DNA from: Nocardia sp. CY41
Lineage (GTDB): Bacteria; Actinomycetota; Actinomycetes; Mycobacteriales; Mycobacteriaceae
Assembly (NCBI RefSeq): GCF_009829325.1
Contig: NZ_VUOS01000023.1
Span: 124,001-188,000 of the forward strand
Direction: 5' to 3'
DNA: 64,000 bases
Shown: piece after piece, positions 24,008 to 32,287 of the stretch
Position numbering within the stretch: position 1 is the first letter of the stretch
Layout: the number at the start of each line of letters is the position of its first letter
Notes under the pieces: model-generated
Databases searched by the model: none
What the model was told of the DNA's origin: nothing
Seen by the model: only the letters and a program-made list of their open reading frames with translations
Program-made: the position numbers and the translations under genes

Positions 24008-24750
24008 CGGAGATCACCGACGACTACAGCACGTGGGACGCCCCGTACGTGCTCGGCTCCCTCACCCGCGAAGAGCGCCTGCAGTACGAGAGCCATCTCG
24101 CCGACTGTCCCGACTGCCGGGCGGCCGTGGCCGAACTGGCCGGGCTACCGGGAATGCTCGCTCTCGTGGAGAGCGACATCGCGAACGCGATGATCGAGCC
24201 GCCCGCCCACCCCGCCGAGCCTGCGCCGGAGTTGCCTCCACCACCGCCGATGCCCTCCCTCCCACCACCCGCGCGAATCGCCGACGCGGCCGAACGCCGC
24301 CGCGGGCGCAGCGGGTGGACGTCGGTCGGCATCGCGGTGGCCTCGGCCGCGGCGGCGGTGGCGATCGCGGTCCCGATCGCCGTCTCGGTGTCCGGATCGA
24401 ACCAGTCGACCGAGCCGGGCACCAGCGAGCAGGCGTTCGTCGAACGCCAGATGACTCCGGTGGAGCCGACGCCGGTCTCGGCGAGCTTCAAGCTCGTCCC
24501 GGCGGGCGACCGGACGCGAGTGGTGATGACGTGCAGCTACCCGCCCGGCGAACAGCAGCGCTACAGCACCGAGCTCGCGTTGTACGTCACCCGCACCACT
24601 GGTCAACAGGAGAAACTCGACGCCTGGCCCGCGGGCCCCGGGACCGAGCTGACCATCGACCGGACCATCGACGGTGCTCCCGAGCAGGTCCGCGCGGTCG
24701 AGATCCGCGCGACCAACTCCGGGAAGGTGCTGCTCACCGGCACGGTGTGA
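24004..24750 (+). CDS. rslA: Zinc-finger anti-sigma factor, RslA type
   Basis: A 248-residue membrane anti-sigma factor. The N-terminal ASD has a ZAS motif: H31, C35, C38 in SHLADCPDCRAAV, with WDAPYVLGSLTREERLQYES just before it. A Pro-rich linker (to ~95), one membrane helix (SVGIAVASAAAAVAIAVPIA region) and an extracytoplasmic beta-rich domain follow, the same layout as RslA. It should hold SigL at the membrane until oxidation or zinc loss at the Cys pair releases it. The GTGA overlap with sigL indicates translational coupling. Confidence 0.92.
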   Translation: MTEITDDYSTWDAPYVLGSLTREERLQYESHLADCPDCRAAVAELAGLPGMLALVESDIANAMIEPPAHPAEPAPELPPPPPMPSLPPPARIADAAERRRGRSGWTSVGIAVASAAAAVAIAVPIAVSVSGSNQSTEPGTSEQAFVERQMTPVEPTPVSASFKLVPAGDRTRVVMTCSYPPGEQQRYSTELALYVTRTTGQQEKLDAWPAGPGTELTIDRTIDGAPEQVRAVEIRATNSGKVLLTGTV

Positions 24751-24759
24751 GCGATAGGA

Positions 24760-24792
24760 CGATCCCCCGCGGGCACTGCTCGCGGGGGATCG
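24760..24792. terminator. Bidirectional hairpin between rslA and the DrrB-type gene
   Basis: A perfect 12-bp stem (CGATCCCCCGCG, 24760-24771, with its complement at 24781-24792) and a 9-nt loop between two convergent genes. No U-run, so a hairpin-only terminator. Confidence 0.6.
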
Positions 24793-24808
24793 CCTGCGCA
24801 CGATTCGC

Positions 24809-25576
24809 TCAGCGCGTCCGACGCCGGAAGATCGAGGACGACCACAGGTAACCGACCGCGGTCAGACCGACGCACCAGGCGATCGAGATGAGCGCGTTGT
24901 CGCCGATCTCGGTGCCCATCAGCAGACCGCGGACGGTCTCGGTGAACGGGGTGAAGGGCTGGTACTCGGCGAACTGACGCAATCCGGCGGGCATGGTGTC
25001 GGTGCCGACCAGGCCGCTGCCGAGGAACGGCAGCATCACCAGCGGGAAGGGGGTGTTGCTCGCGCTCTCCGGGTTCGGCGCGAGCAGGCCCAGCGCCACC
25101 GACAGCCAGGTGAGCGCGAACATCACCGAGGCGAGCAGCCCGAACACGGCGAGCCACTCGACCGGGTCCGCGTTCGGGCGGAAGCCGATCAGCAGTGCGA
25201 CGCCCGCCATCGCGGCGATGCCGACCAGCGCTTGGATCAACGCGCCGACCACGTGACCGGTCAGCATGGCCGACTGCGCGATGTCCATCGTGCGGAACCG
25301 GTTCACGATGCCTTTGGTCGTGTCGGTGGCGACCGACACGGCGACCGAGACGGTCATGTACGCCGGAATCATCAACAGCATGCCCGGCGCGAGATAGTCG
25401 ATGTAGTTACCGCCGGAGGACTTCTCCAGCGCGCCGCCGAAGACGAAGTTGAACACCAGCAGCAGCACGGTGGGCATCACGATGACGCCGAAGCTCAGGC
25501 TCGGATAACGCTTGGCGTGCAGCAGATTGCGCCGCAGCATGGTCGCCGAATCGGCGAGCGCGTAGGACATGCTCAT
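24809..25576 (-). CDS. DrrB-type ABC-2 transporter permease
   Basis: A 255-residue ABC-2 permease with six hydrophobic helices. Typical DrrB features: LRRNLLHAKRYPSLSFGVIV at the N-terminus, MPTVLLLVFNFVFGGALE, GNYIDYLAPGMLLMIPAYMT, VATDTTKGIVNRFRTMDIAQ and the last half PFLGSGLVGTDTMPAGLRQF, QPFTPFTETVRGLLMG. It forms an exporter with the ATPase encoded immediately upstream (start codons overlap by 4 bp, ATGA). Substrate unknown: hydrophobic drugs or lipids are usual for the family. Confidence 0.95.
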   Translation of the reverse strand: MSMSYALADSATMLRRNLLHAKRYPSLSFGVIVMPTVLLLVFNFVFGGALEKSSGGNYIDYLAPGMLLMIPAYMTVSVAVSVATDTTKGIVNRFRTMDIAQSAMLTGHVVGALIQALVGIAAMAGVALLIGFRPNADPVEWLAVFGLLASVMFALTWLSVALGLLAPNPESASNTPFPLVMLPFLGSGLVGTDTMPAGLRQFAEYQPFTPFTETVRGLLMGTEIGDNALISIAWCVGLTAVGYLWSSSIFRRRTR

Positions 25577-26544
25577 CGCACGGTTTCCTTCTCGGTGGTG
25601 GGGTGGCCGGTCAAGGTGAGGAAGACGTCGTCGAGGTTGGGGGTGTGCACGGCGAGGCCCTCGAGCTCGATCTGCTCGTAGTCGAGCCGATCCAGTACGG
25701 AGCGCAGCGATTTCACGCCGCCGTCGCTGGGCACCGCGAGGGTGAGGTTCTCGTCGTCGTCCGGTGCCGGGGCGGCGACGCCGAGCGCGTCGGCCGCCGC
25801 CGCCAGGGCCGGACGATCGGCGAACTCGAGGCGGATGTGTCCGCCCGGCACCAGACGCTTCAGTTCCGCCGCGGTTCCTTCGGCGACGATCCTGCCGTGG
25901 TCGAGCACCGCGATCCGATCGGCGAGCTGGTCGGCCTCCTCCAGGTACTGGGTGGTGAGGAAGACCGTGACGCGGTAGTCGTCCACCAACCCGCGGATGA
26001 TGTCCCAGATCGCCCGCCTGCTGCGCGGATCGAGCCCCGTGGTCGGCTCGTCGAGGAAGATGATGCGCGGATCGCCGACCAGTGTCATGGCCAGGTCCAG
26101 GCGCCTGGTCATGCCGCCGGAGTAGGTGGCCACCGTCTTGTCCGCCGCGTCGACCAGGTCGAAGCGCTCCAGCAGGCTCTGCGCCAGCCTGCGGGCATCG
26201 CGCCGCTGCAGATGGTGCAGATCGCCCATCAGCAGCAGGTTCTCCCGGCCGGTGAGCAGTTCGTCGACCGCCGAGAACTGGCCGGTCACCCCGATCTGCG
26301 CGCGCACCTGCTTGCGCTCGGCGGCGAGATCGTGGCCGCCGATGCGGATGTCGCCCGCGTCCGGGGTGATCAGCGTGGTCAGGATCTGCACGGTGGTGGT
26401 CTTGCCGGCACCGTTCGGTCCGAGCAGCGAGAAAACCGTGCCTTCGGGGACGGTCAGATCAATCCCGTCGAGCACCACCTGCTCGCCGAACGATTTCCGC
26501 AGGCCCCGCGCCGAGACGGCGGCCGTGCGATGGCCGTTCACCAT
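25573..26544 (-). CDS. DrrA-type ABC transporter ATPase
   Basis: A 323-residue daunorubicin-resistance-type ATPase. Walker A is LLGPNGAGKTTTVQIL, signature TYSGGMTRRLDLAMTLV, Walker B RIIFLDEPTTGLDPRSRR, H-loop in VFLTTQYLEEADQLADRI. The C-terminal ~90 residues are the DrrA regulatory extension (AAPAPDDDENLTLAVPSDGG, VHTPNLDDVFLTLTGHPTTE). It drives the permease encoded next. GAAGGGA lies upstream of the ATG. The EXLDI gene 101 bp upstream is in the same orientation and probably belongs to the operon. Confidence 0.95.
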   Translation of the reverse strand: MVNGHRTAAVSARGLRKSFGEQVVLDGIDLTVPEGTVFSLLGPNGAGKTTTVQILTTLITPDAGDIRIGGHDLAAERKQVRAQIGVTGQFSAVDELLTGRENLLLMGDLHHLQRRDARRLAQSLLERFDLVDAADKTVATYSGGMTRRLDLAMTLVGDPRIIFLDEPTTGLDPRSRRAIWDIIRGLVDDYRVTVFLTTQYLEEADQLADRIAVLDHGRIVAEGTAAELKRLVPGGHIRLEFADRPALAAAADALGVAAPAPDDDENLTLAVPSDGGVKSLRSVLDRLDYEQIELEGLAVHTPNLDDVFLTLTGHPTTEKETVR

Positions 26545-26645
26545 GGTCTTTCCCTTCTGAGATACATGCGACTATGCGAATTCGGGCATGTGTTGTCCAC
26601 ACCGCCCCCTTGGGGACGCGGTGCTGATCGTTTCGGTTGCGGCGG

Positions 26646-27176
26646 TTAGATGTCCAGGTCTTCGATCTTCGGCCCCTCGGCCACGTCGACCACCCGCCGG
26701 TAGAGCTTGTCGGGCACTTGACCCTTCAGTTCGTCGAGGGAATCGACGACGACGAAGACGAAATCACCCCAGTCCTGCTGGCCGACGCCGAGCAAGCGAC
26801 GCCAACTCTTCGGGTCCCGCCAGTCCTTGAGCCACTTCGCACCCACGTCGGCGGGATATTCGTCCCAGTTCGAATACTGGGCGTGCATCACGAATTTGCC
26901 CTTGCGGCTGCGATACACCTGGACGTGCTCGATCCGCGTATCGTTGACCTCGTGCCACTCCCCTAGCAGGGTGCCGGAGAAGCGGACCTGACGCACACCG
27001 TCTCGACCGACTTTGAGCACGATTTCGTCGTAACCCTCCAGCCGGCCCTCCTCGAGTTCGATGAACCGGCGCAGCGCCGTGACCACCGCCCCCGAGAGGT
27101 TGCCGCCGACCAGTTCCTGCGCGCGCTGGAAGAGCGGGAGGTCGTCGTCGGCAACGTAGATCGTCTTGTTGGGCAT
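26646..27176 (-). CDS. EXLDI-family protein
   Basis: A 176-residue soluble protein ending in the E-x-L-D-I-type tail that names the family (PKIEDLDI). N-terminus is MPNKTIYVADDDLPLFQRAQ with LSGAVVTALRRFIELEEGRL, resembling a ribbon-helix-helix-like DNA-binding or antitoxin-type fold; the middle is beta-rich (VQVYRSRKGKFVMHAQYSNW). Members commonly sit beside DrrAB-type exporters, as here. Function unknown; a regulatory role is possible. A TATAGT box ends 7 nt before the ATG on the minus strand, so the message may be leaderless, and a dyad at 27185-27200 overlaps it. Confidence 0.85.
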   Translation of the reverse strand: MPNKTIYVADDDLPLFQRAQELVGGNLSGAVVTALRRFIELEEGRLEGYDEIVLKVGRDGVRQVRFSGTLLGEWHEVNDTRIEHVQVYRSRKGKFVMHAQYSNWDEYPADVGAKWLKDWRDPKSWRRLLGVGQQDWGDFVFVVVDSLDELKGQVPDKLYRRVVDVAEGPKIEDLDI

Positions 27177-27184
27177 GCTCTGAC

Positions 27185-27200
27185 TATACGTAGATGTATA
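27185..27200. promoter_or_regulatory. Operator-like dyad over the EXLDI/drrAB promoter
   Basis: TATAC (27185-27189) and GTATA (27196-27200) are inverted arms around GTAGAT, overlapping the TATAGT -10 (27183-27188, minus strand). The 12-mer TACGTAGATGTA (27187-27198) recurs with one change at 51944-51955, upstream of the TetR-family gene. Confidence 0.5.
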
Positions 27201-27240
27201 CGTACACGCAAGCAGGGCGTCATATCTTTCGAGCCGTCGT

Positions 27241-27268
27241 TGAACCGTCCGGCGGCCGGGTCCGTATC
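27241..27268 (+). promoter_or_regulatory. Possible ECF (SigL-like) promoter of the biosynthetic operon
   Basis: TGAACC (27241-27246), 16-bp spacer, CGTATC (27263-27268), 45 bp before the ThDP-enzyme start. The -35 is identical to that of the sigL promoter; the spacer is one base shorter and the -10 partly matches. Suggestive only. Confidence 0.35.
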
Positions 27269-27312
27269 ACTCCTGTACGCAGTCGATATTTCGTCAGCGG
27301 AAAGGAGCGCGG

Positions 27313-28992
27313 ATGCGGACTCGGGTGGTGGACCATCTGGTGCGAGCGGTCTCGGCGTTGGGCGTGCGCCACATCTTCGGGGTGGACGGCGCCAATATCG
27401 AGGACCTGTACGACGCGATCTTCGACGCGCCGGAGCACGTCACCGGAGTGGTTGCCAAACACGAGTTCTCGGCGACCACCATGGCGGACGGGTACGCCCG
27501 CAGCACGGGCGGATTAGGTGTGGTCGCGGCGACCTCGGGCGGCGGCGCGATGAATCTCGTCGCCGGACTCGCCGAATCGTTCGCCTCGCGGGTGCCGGTG
27601 CTCGCCCTGGTCGGCCAGCCTCCAACCGTCCTGGAAGGCAACGGCGCGTTCCAGGACACCAGCGGACGCGCGGGCGCGATCGACGCCGTCCGCTTGTTCG
27701 GCGCGGTCAGCACCTATTGCGCCCGCGTGGAGGCCGCCGCCGACCTGCCGGATCGGCTGGACCGGGCGGTGCGGGCCGCCCGGCGCGGCGGCCCGGCGGT
27801 GTTGCTGCTGCCCAAAGACGTGCAGCAGGCGGACGCGGGCGACCTGGCGCCGTGGCGCCCCGCGCCGCGGACGCATCGGTCCGACGAGGCCGGGATCGCC
27901 CGCGTCCGCGCCGCGCTCGACTCGGCCCGGCACACCGGCAAGATCGTCATCATCGCCGGCGATCAGGTCGCGCGCGACGACGCGCGCGCCGAACTCGCGC
28001 GCCTGGCCACCGCGCTGGACGCCGCGGTGGGCGTCGCGCCGGACGCGAAGGACACCTACGACAACACCGATCCCGCCTTCTGCGGTGTCACGGGCAGCAT
28101 GGGTCATCCCGAACTGGCGGCGGCCATCCGGTCCTCGGCCCTGTGCCTGCTGGTCGGCACCCGGATGCCGGTTCCGGCCCGCGCCGGTTCGGAGACCGCG
28201 CTCGCCGAACGCATGGTCGCGAGCATCGGTGTGGCGCCGCCTTTCCTGCCCGCGATCCACGCGACCAGCACCGATCTCTCGCGAACGCTCGCCGGGCTCG
28301 CCGATGAACTGGACGACGGCAGCACCGGAGCCGAACGCGTGCGCGCGGCGCAACCGCTGACCTCGCTGCGCGTACCCGCCTCCGCCGGTCCCGGCCTGCG
28401 CTATCGGGAAGCAGTCGAGACGATCGACGCCGTATTGCCGGACGGCACCGATGTGTTCGCGGACGCGGGCAACACCGGCGCGGCCGTCGTGCACCATCTC
28501 CGGGTCCCGCGCGACGGGCGGTTCGTGGTCGCCCTCGGCATGGGCGGAATGGGGTACGCGTTCGGCGCGGGCATCGGGTCCGCGTTCGCGCGAGCGGATG
28601 GCGTCCGCCGGACGGTGGTCATCGCCGGTGACGGGTCGTTCTACATGCACGGCATGGAGTTGCACACCGCGATCGAGCACGCCTTGCCGGTCACCTTCGT
28701 CGTGCTGAACAACAACGCGCACGCCATGTGCGTGACCAGGGAGCAGCTGTACTACCGGGATCGCTACAGCTTCAACCGATTCCGTCCGGCCTATCTGGGC
28801 GCGGGCATCGCCGCGATGTTCCCCGGCCTGCCCGCGTTCTCGGTACACACCGTCGACGATCTCGCCGCCGCGCTGCGGCACTGCCTGGCTGTCGAGGGAC
28901 CGTCGTTCCTCTCGATCGAGTGCGATCCCGACGAGATCCCACCGTTCCTGCCGTTCCTGACCACCGTGGAGCAAACCCGCGGCCACCACTGA
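27313..28992 (+). CDS. ThDP-dependent acetolactate-synthase-like enzyme
   Basis: A 559-residue three-domain thiamine-diphosphate enzyme. The Pyr domain carries the catalytic Glu51 (VVAKHEFSATTMADGYARST) after the FGVDGANIEDLYDA motif; the central domain runs from about 180 to 330; the PP domain has the ThDP/Mg motif VIAGDGSFYMHGMELHTAIE ending in VVLNNNAHAM. Related enzymes decarboxylate 2-oxo acids and form acyloins or acetohydroxy acids. No ilvN, ilvC or leu genes are nearby, so branched-chain biosynthesis is unlikely. It heads a tight operon with SRPBCC, KAS III-like and aminotransferase genes. AAGGAG lies 7 nt before the ATG. Confidence 0.88.
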   Translation: MRTRVVDHLVRAVSALGVRHIFGVDGANIEDLYDAIFDAPEHVTGVVAKHEFSATTMADGYARSTGGLGVVAATSGGGAMNLVAGLAESFASRVPVLALVGQPPTVLEGNGAFQDTSGRAGAIDAVRLFGAVSTYCARVEAAADLPDRLDRAVRAARRGGPAVLLLPKDVQQADAGDLAPWRPAPRTHRSDEAGIARVRAALDSARHTGKIVIIAGDQVARDDARAELARLATALDAAVGVAPDAKDTYDNTDPAFCGVTGSMGHPELAAAIRSSALCLLVGTRMPVPARAGSETALAERMVASIGVAPPFLPAIHATSTDLSRTLAGLADELDDGSTGAERVRAAQPLTSLRVPASAGPGLRYREAVETIDAVLPDGTDVFADAGNTGAAVVHHLRVPRDGRFVVALGMGGMGYAFGAGIGSAFARADGVRRTVVIAGDGSFYMHGMELHTAIEHALPVTFVVLNNNAHAMCVTREQLYYRDRYSFNRFRPAYLGAGIAAMFPGLPAFSVHTVDDLAAALRHCLAVEGPSFLSIECDPDEIPPFLPFLTTVEQTRGHH

Positions 28993-29025
28993 ACGTCCGC
29001 GCCCGCACAACCCAAGGAGTACCCC

Positions 29026-29685
29026 GTGACGACGAGTTCCCTCCCTGCCCTCAGTGACATCCCGGAGCAGGCCGTGCCGGGCGTGCTCCGCATCGAGAAC
29101 TCCGACAAGGACGCGACCACGCCGATCATCATGGACATGCTGCGGTCGGTGTATCCGCACGACCAGATCTACGGCGATTACTGTCCGGTGCAGGGTTACA
29201 TCGCCGCACCGCCGCGAGAGGTGTACGAATACCTCGCCGACACCAGGTCGCTGGAGGAGTGGACCTACAGCATGCGCGGGTTCGTCGAGACCGACGAACC
29301 CGGGCTGTGGCTGGCCTACGACCGACTGGGCGACGAGACCGAGATCTTCACCCGTACCGTCGCGAACCCGGACGCCATGACCGTCGACTACCACTGCGCC
29401 TGGGACCAGTCCCGGCACCTGTGGATGATCTACCTTCTGCGCGTGGTCGACGCCCAAGTGGTGTTCGACAAGCCGGGGTCGGTGGTCCTGTGGGTGAACT
29501 GCAAACACCCCTTCTACGACGCGAACCCCTACCCCGAGACAGCGCCGCCCGAGCGGCCGGTGTGGGTCGGCGACTTCTGGGACATGTTCTCGGCGGGTCA
29601 TCAGCTGGAGATGGACAACCTCAAGGCCATCTGCGAGTACCGGGCCGCGCACGGCCTGCCCATCAAGCCCGACTGGATGAAATGA
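29026..29685 (+). CDS. SRPBCC-family protein
   Basis: A 219-residue protein with a START/Bet v1-like (SRPBCC) fold: QGYIAAPPREVYEYLADTRS then LEEWTYSMRGFVETDEPGLW, and a C-terminal helix SAGHQLEMDNLKAICEYRAA. The first ~40 residues (AVPGVLRIENSDKDATTPII) are an extension not usual in the fold. Such proteins bind hydrophobic intermediates and act as cyclases or aromatases in polyketide pathways, which fits its place between a ThDP enzyme and a KAS III-like protein. GTG start with AAGGAG 6 nt upstream; the next gene begins 1 bp after its stop. Confidence 0.82.
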   Translation: MTTSSLPALSDIPEQAVPGVLRIENSDKDATTPIIMDMLRSVYPHDQIYGDYCPVQGYIAAPPREVYEYLADTRSLEEWTYSMRGFVETDEPGLWLAYDRLGDETEIFTRTVANPDAMTVDYHCAWDQSRHLWMIYLLRVVDAQVVFDKPGSVVLWVNCKHPFYDANPYPETAPPERPVWVGDFWDMFSAGHQLEMDNLKAICEYRAAHGLPIKPDWMK

Positions 29686-29686
29686 G

Positions 29687-30721
29687 ATGGCATTGATCAC
29701 CCAGAACTTGCCGCAGGTCAGTCTCGTCGACGTGGCCTCGTACCTACCCGGCGAGCCGGTCGGCACCGAGTACTTCACGCAATTCGCACGCTCGGACCGG
29801 ATGGCGAAGAACGTCATGTTCCGCGCGCCCAAGGGCCGCCACCACGTGGCTCGGGACGAGACCGCGGTGGACATGGTCGAGCGCGCCGTCGCACCGCTGA
29901 TCGAGCGCAACGGCGCGGACGCGATCGCCGATATCGATGTGCTGATCACGCACACCCAGCTGCCGGACAACCCGGTGCTCGGCTGTGGACCCGAGGTGGC
30001 GCGCAGGCTCGGCATCCGCCCCTCCTACGTCTACGACCTGCACAACGGCGGATGCGCCGCGTTCGTGCACATGATGGCGATGGCCCGCATGATCTTGCAG
30101 ACCACCCCGGCCCGCACCGCGCTGATCGCGGCGTCGCAGAACTGCGCGGGACCGGTGTTCACCCAGACCGAGATCCGCAAGCTGGCCCAGGCCCCGGTGC
30201 CCGGCGACGGCTGCGGAGTGGGGCTGCTGCGCAAGGACGACAGCGCGCCGATTCTCGACATCGAATGCCGCACCTATCCCGAGTTCGCCGGAGACATGGA
30301 GTTCTCCACCAACGGCGAGCGCAAGTATTGGGAGCCGGGCGAGGGCCAAGGGTGCGTCAGCTTCACCGAGTCCAAGGTGACCAAGGTGTTCGCCCGGGGC
30401 AACCGGCTGGTTCCGGAAGTGGCGCTGGCGGTGTGCGATCGGATCGGGGTGCGGGGACGCGACGTCGACACGTTCGTCACCAATCAGCCGAACCGGCTGT
30501 TCCTGCGTAACTGGCACGATGCGCTGGAGTTGCCCGCGCAGCGGCATCCCGACACCTTCGACTCCTGCGGCAACCTGTTCGCCGCGGGCATCCCGGTGAC
30601 GCTGGATGTGGAGAACCGGGCGGGACGGCTGGCCAACGGATCGCTGGTGCTGCTGGCCGGCTTCGCGCACGCGGGCGATTTCGCGGGCGCGGCCGCCGTC
30701 CGCTGGGGAGCCGCGCGATGA
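29687..30721 (+). CDS. KAS III-like (3-oxoacyl-ACP synthase III family) protein with altered active site
   Basis: A 344-residue thiolase-fold protein of the FabH family. The nucleophile Cys123 is in VYDLHNGGCAAFVHMMAMAR. The catalytic Asn is kept as N296 in FDSCGNLFAAGIPVTLD. The catalytic His, normally in a HQAN-type motif, is replaced: the sequence is TFVTNQPNRLFLRN, giving N266. Family members without this His cannot decarboxylate malonyl units efficiently and often act as acyltransferases or accept unusual nucleophiles. The gene is 1 bp from the SRPBCC gene and overlaps the aminotransferase start (ATGA). The product may acylate or condense an intermediate made by the ThDP enzyme. Confidence 0.87.
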   Translation: MALITQNLPQVSLVDVASYLPGEPVGTEYFTQFARSDRMAKNVMFRAPKGRHHVARDETAVDMVERAVAPLIERNGADAIADIDVLITHTQLPDNPVLGCGPEVARRLGIRPSYVYDLHNGGCAAFVHMMAMARMILQTTPARTALIAASQNCAGPVFTQTEIRKLAQAPVPGDGCGVGLLRKDDSAPILDIECRTYPEFAGDMEFSTNGERKYWEPGEGQGCVSFTESKVTKVFARGNRLVPEVALAVCDRIGVRGRDVDTFVTNQPNRLFLRNWHDALELPAQRHPDTFDSCGNLFAAGIPVTLDVENRAGRLANGSLVLLAGFAHAGDFAGAAAVRWGAAR

Positions 30722-31755
30722 GCGTGCGCGTTGTCGACGGCACCCGGCCCTCTCGCCGGCACCAGGTATCCCGGCTGCCGCCCCGCTTCGACCTCACCCT
30801 CAGCGAGAATCCGTTCCCACCGCTGCCTTCGGTGCTGCGGGCGGTGCACATGACGCTGGCTCAGGCCAACCGATACCCGGAGTTCCTGCCGCGTCGGCTG
30901 CCGTCGCTGATCGCCGGGCATGTGGGTGTTCGGGCGGATCAGGTGGTGGTCGGCTCGGGGGCGACCGGCGTGGCCCTGCAGATCCTGCAGACGCTCACCA
31001 CGCCGGGAAAAGAAATCGTCTACAGCGCGCCGACGTTCGACGGGTATCCGATCATGGCCGAGATGGCCGGACTCGAGGCGGTGCCGGTGCCGCTGGACGC
31101 GGCGGGCGATCAGGACCTGCGGGCGATGCGGCATGCCGTCGACCGGCGCACCGCACTGGTCGTGGTGTGCCGTCCGCACAATCCCACCGGAACGGTGCTT
31201 CCGGCGGACGAGTTGAAGGCGTTCCTCTCCGACGTGCCTGCCCGTATCCCGGTGCTTCTCGACGAGGCGTACGTCGAATTCCTCGGTGCGGCGGAGTACA
31301 TCGATCCGCTGGCATTGATCGCGAAGCATCCCAACCTGCTCGTCCTGCGGACTTTCTCGAAGGCGTACGGGTTGGCCGGGCTGCGGATCGGTTACGCCTT
31401 CGGCAGGTCCGAGCTGATCGCGCGCGTGAGCAAGCTGCAACTCCCCTTCGGGATGAGCGCGGCAGCGGTGGCCGCGGTCACCGCCTCCTACGCCGCCGAA
31501 CCCGAGCTCGCCGCGCGCACCCTCCGCATCACCGAGGAGCGGGACGCGCTCCGGGCCGCACTGATGGCTCGCGGATTCGCGATACCGGAAAGTCGCGCCA
31601 ACTTTCTGTACATCCCCGGTCCCGGCACCGTCACCGCGCTGCGCCGCGCGGGGATCGCCGCGAAGTCCTATCCGGACGGCAGCGCGCGGATCGCGGTCGG
31701 CGATCCCGCCGCAGATCAGGCGGTTCTCCAAGCGCTTTCGACGCACGCCCGGTGA
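30718..31755 (+). CDS. HisC-like PLP aminotransferase (class I/II)
   Basis: A 345-residue fold-type I aminotransferase closest in pattern to histidinol-phosphate/aromatic aminotransferases: FDLTLSENPFPPLPSVLRAV, VVGSGATGVALQILQTLTTP, VVCRPHNPTGTVLPADEL (substrate/PLP Asn), PVLLDEAYVEFLG and the Schiff-base Lys in LRTFSKAYGLAGLRIGYAFG. No other his genes are present and it overlaps the KAS III-like gene by 4 bp, so a dedicated biosynthetic transamination is more likely than histidine synthesis. It lacks the last ~15 residues of many HisC enzymes but is otherwise complete. Confidence 0.9.
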   Translation: MSVRVVDGTRPSRRHQVSRLPPRFDLTLSENPFPPLPSVLRAVHMTLAQANRYPEFLPRRLPSLIAGHVGVRADQVVVGSGATGVALQILQTLTTPGKEIVYSAPTFDGYPIMAEMAGLEAVPVPLDAAGDQDLRAMRHAVDRRTALVVVCRPHNPTGTVLPADELKAFLSDVPARIPVLLDEAYVEFLGAAEYIDPLALIAKHPNLLVLRTFSKAYGLAGLRIGYAFGRSELIARVSKLQLPFGMSAAAVAAVTASYAAEPELAARTLRITEERDALRAALMARGFAIPESRANFLYIPGPGTVTALRRAGIAAKSYPDGSARIAVGDPAADQAVLQALSTHAR

Positions 31756-31803
31756 GCTCGCTGCAACTTTGGAGCGGCCTGTCCGAGGTGATTCGATCGA
31801 GGG

Positions 31804-32187
31804 ATGTGGGGCGAATTCGAGGTCAACGCGGCGCCCGCGCACGGGACCGCGAGTCGTGTGCTGTTCCGGCTCGCCGTGGGGCGATGGGCGTTCATCCTGC
31901 GCCAGACGCTCATCGAGCCCGGCGGCAGCAGCGGGTGGCATTACCACGACGGGACACTGTTCGTGCTGGTAGCGCGGGGAACCCTGGATCACCCCGGCGC
32001 GGACTGCGCGCCGGTCGCCTATCGGCGGTGGCGGGTCTTCCGGGAACCGAGCGGACCGCGCTACCCGCACTTGGCTCGCAACGCCGGGACCGCGCCGGTA
32101 CTGCTGTGCGTGCTCTACATCACTCCGGTCGGCAGCCCGCTGTCGCGCAGTGTCGCACCGCCGCCGTGTGCGGAAGGCAGGGCGTGA
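31804..32187 (+). CDS. Small cupin-domain protein
   Basis: A 127-residue single-domain cupin. The metal-binding motif is GGSSGWHYHDGTLFVLVARG (HxH plus a later acidic residue), and a second motif region is PRYPHLARNAGTAPVLLCVL. It follows the aminotransferase by 48 bp and may be part of the same operon, for example as a dioxygenase, isomerase or binding protein in the pathway, but cupins are too diverse to assign. The start is uncertain: the ATG at 31804 has only a weak AGGG immediately before it. Confidence 0.72.
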   Translation: MWGEFEVNAAPAHGTASRVLFRLAVGRWAFILRQTLIEPGGSSGWHYHDGTLFVLVARGTLDHPGADCAPVAYRRWRVFREPSGPRYPHLARNAGTAPVLLCVLYITPVGSPLSRSVAPPPCAEGRA

Positions 32188-32287
32188 GCCTCTTACTCGG
32201 CACGCTGCGAATGCGCGCGGCTATGGGCTGTTCAGGAATGACGATCTGTCGGCCCGGCTGACCGCGGCCCGGCGCGAGCGGCCGACG

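Noticed and set aside
27313..28992. Acetolactate synthase of branched-chain amino-acid biosynthesis (ilvB)
   Set aside because: No ilvN, ilvC or leu genes nearby, and it is coupled to KAS III-like and aminotransferase genes instead.
27514..30015. 833-codon frame on the minus strand across the biosynthetic operon
   Set aside because: Antisense to three recognisable enzyme genes; no family features.
30718..31755. hisC of histidine biosynthesis
   Set aside because: No other his genes in the window, and it overlaps the KAS III-like gene.
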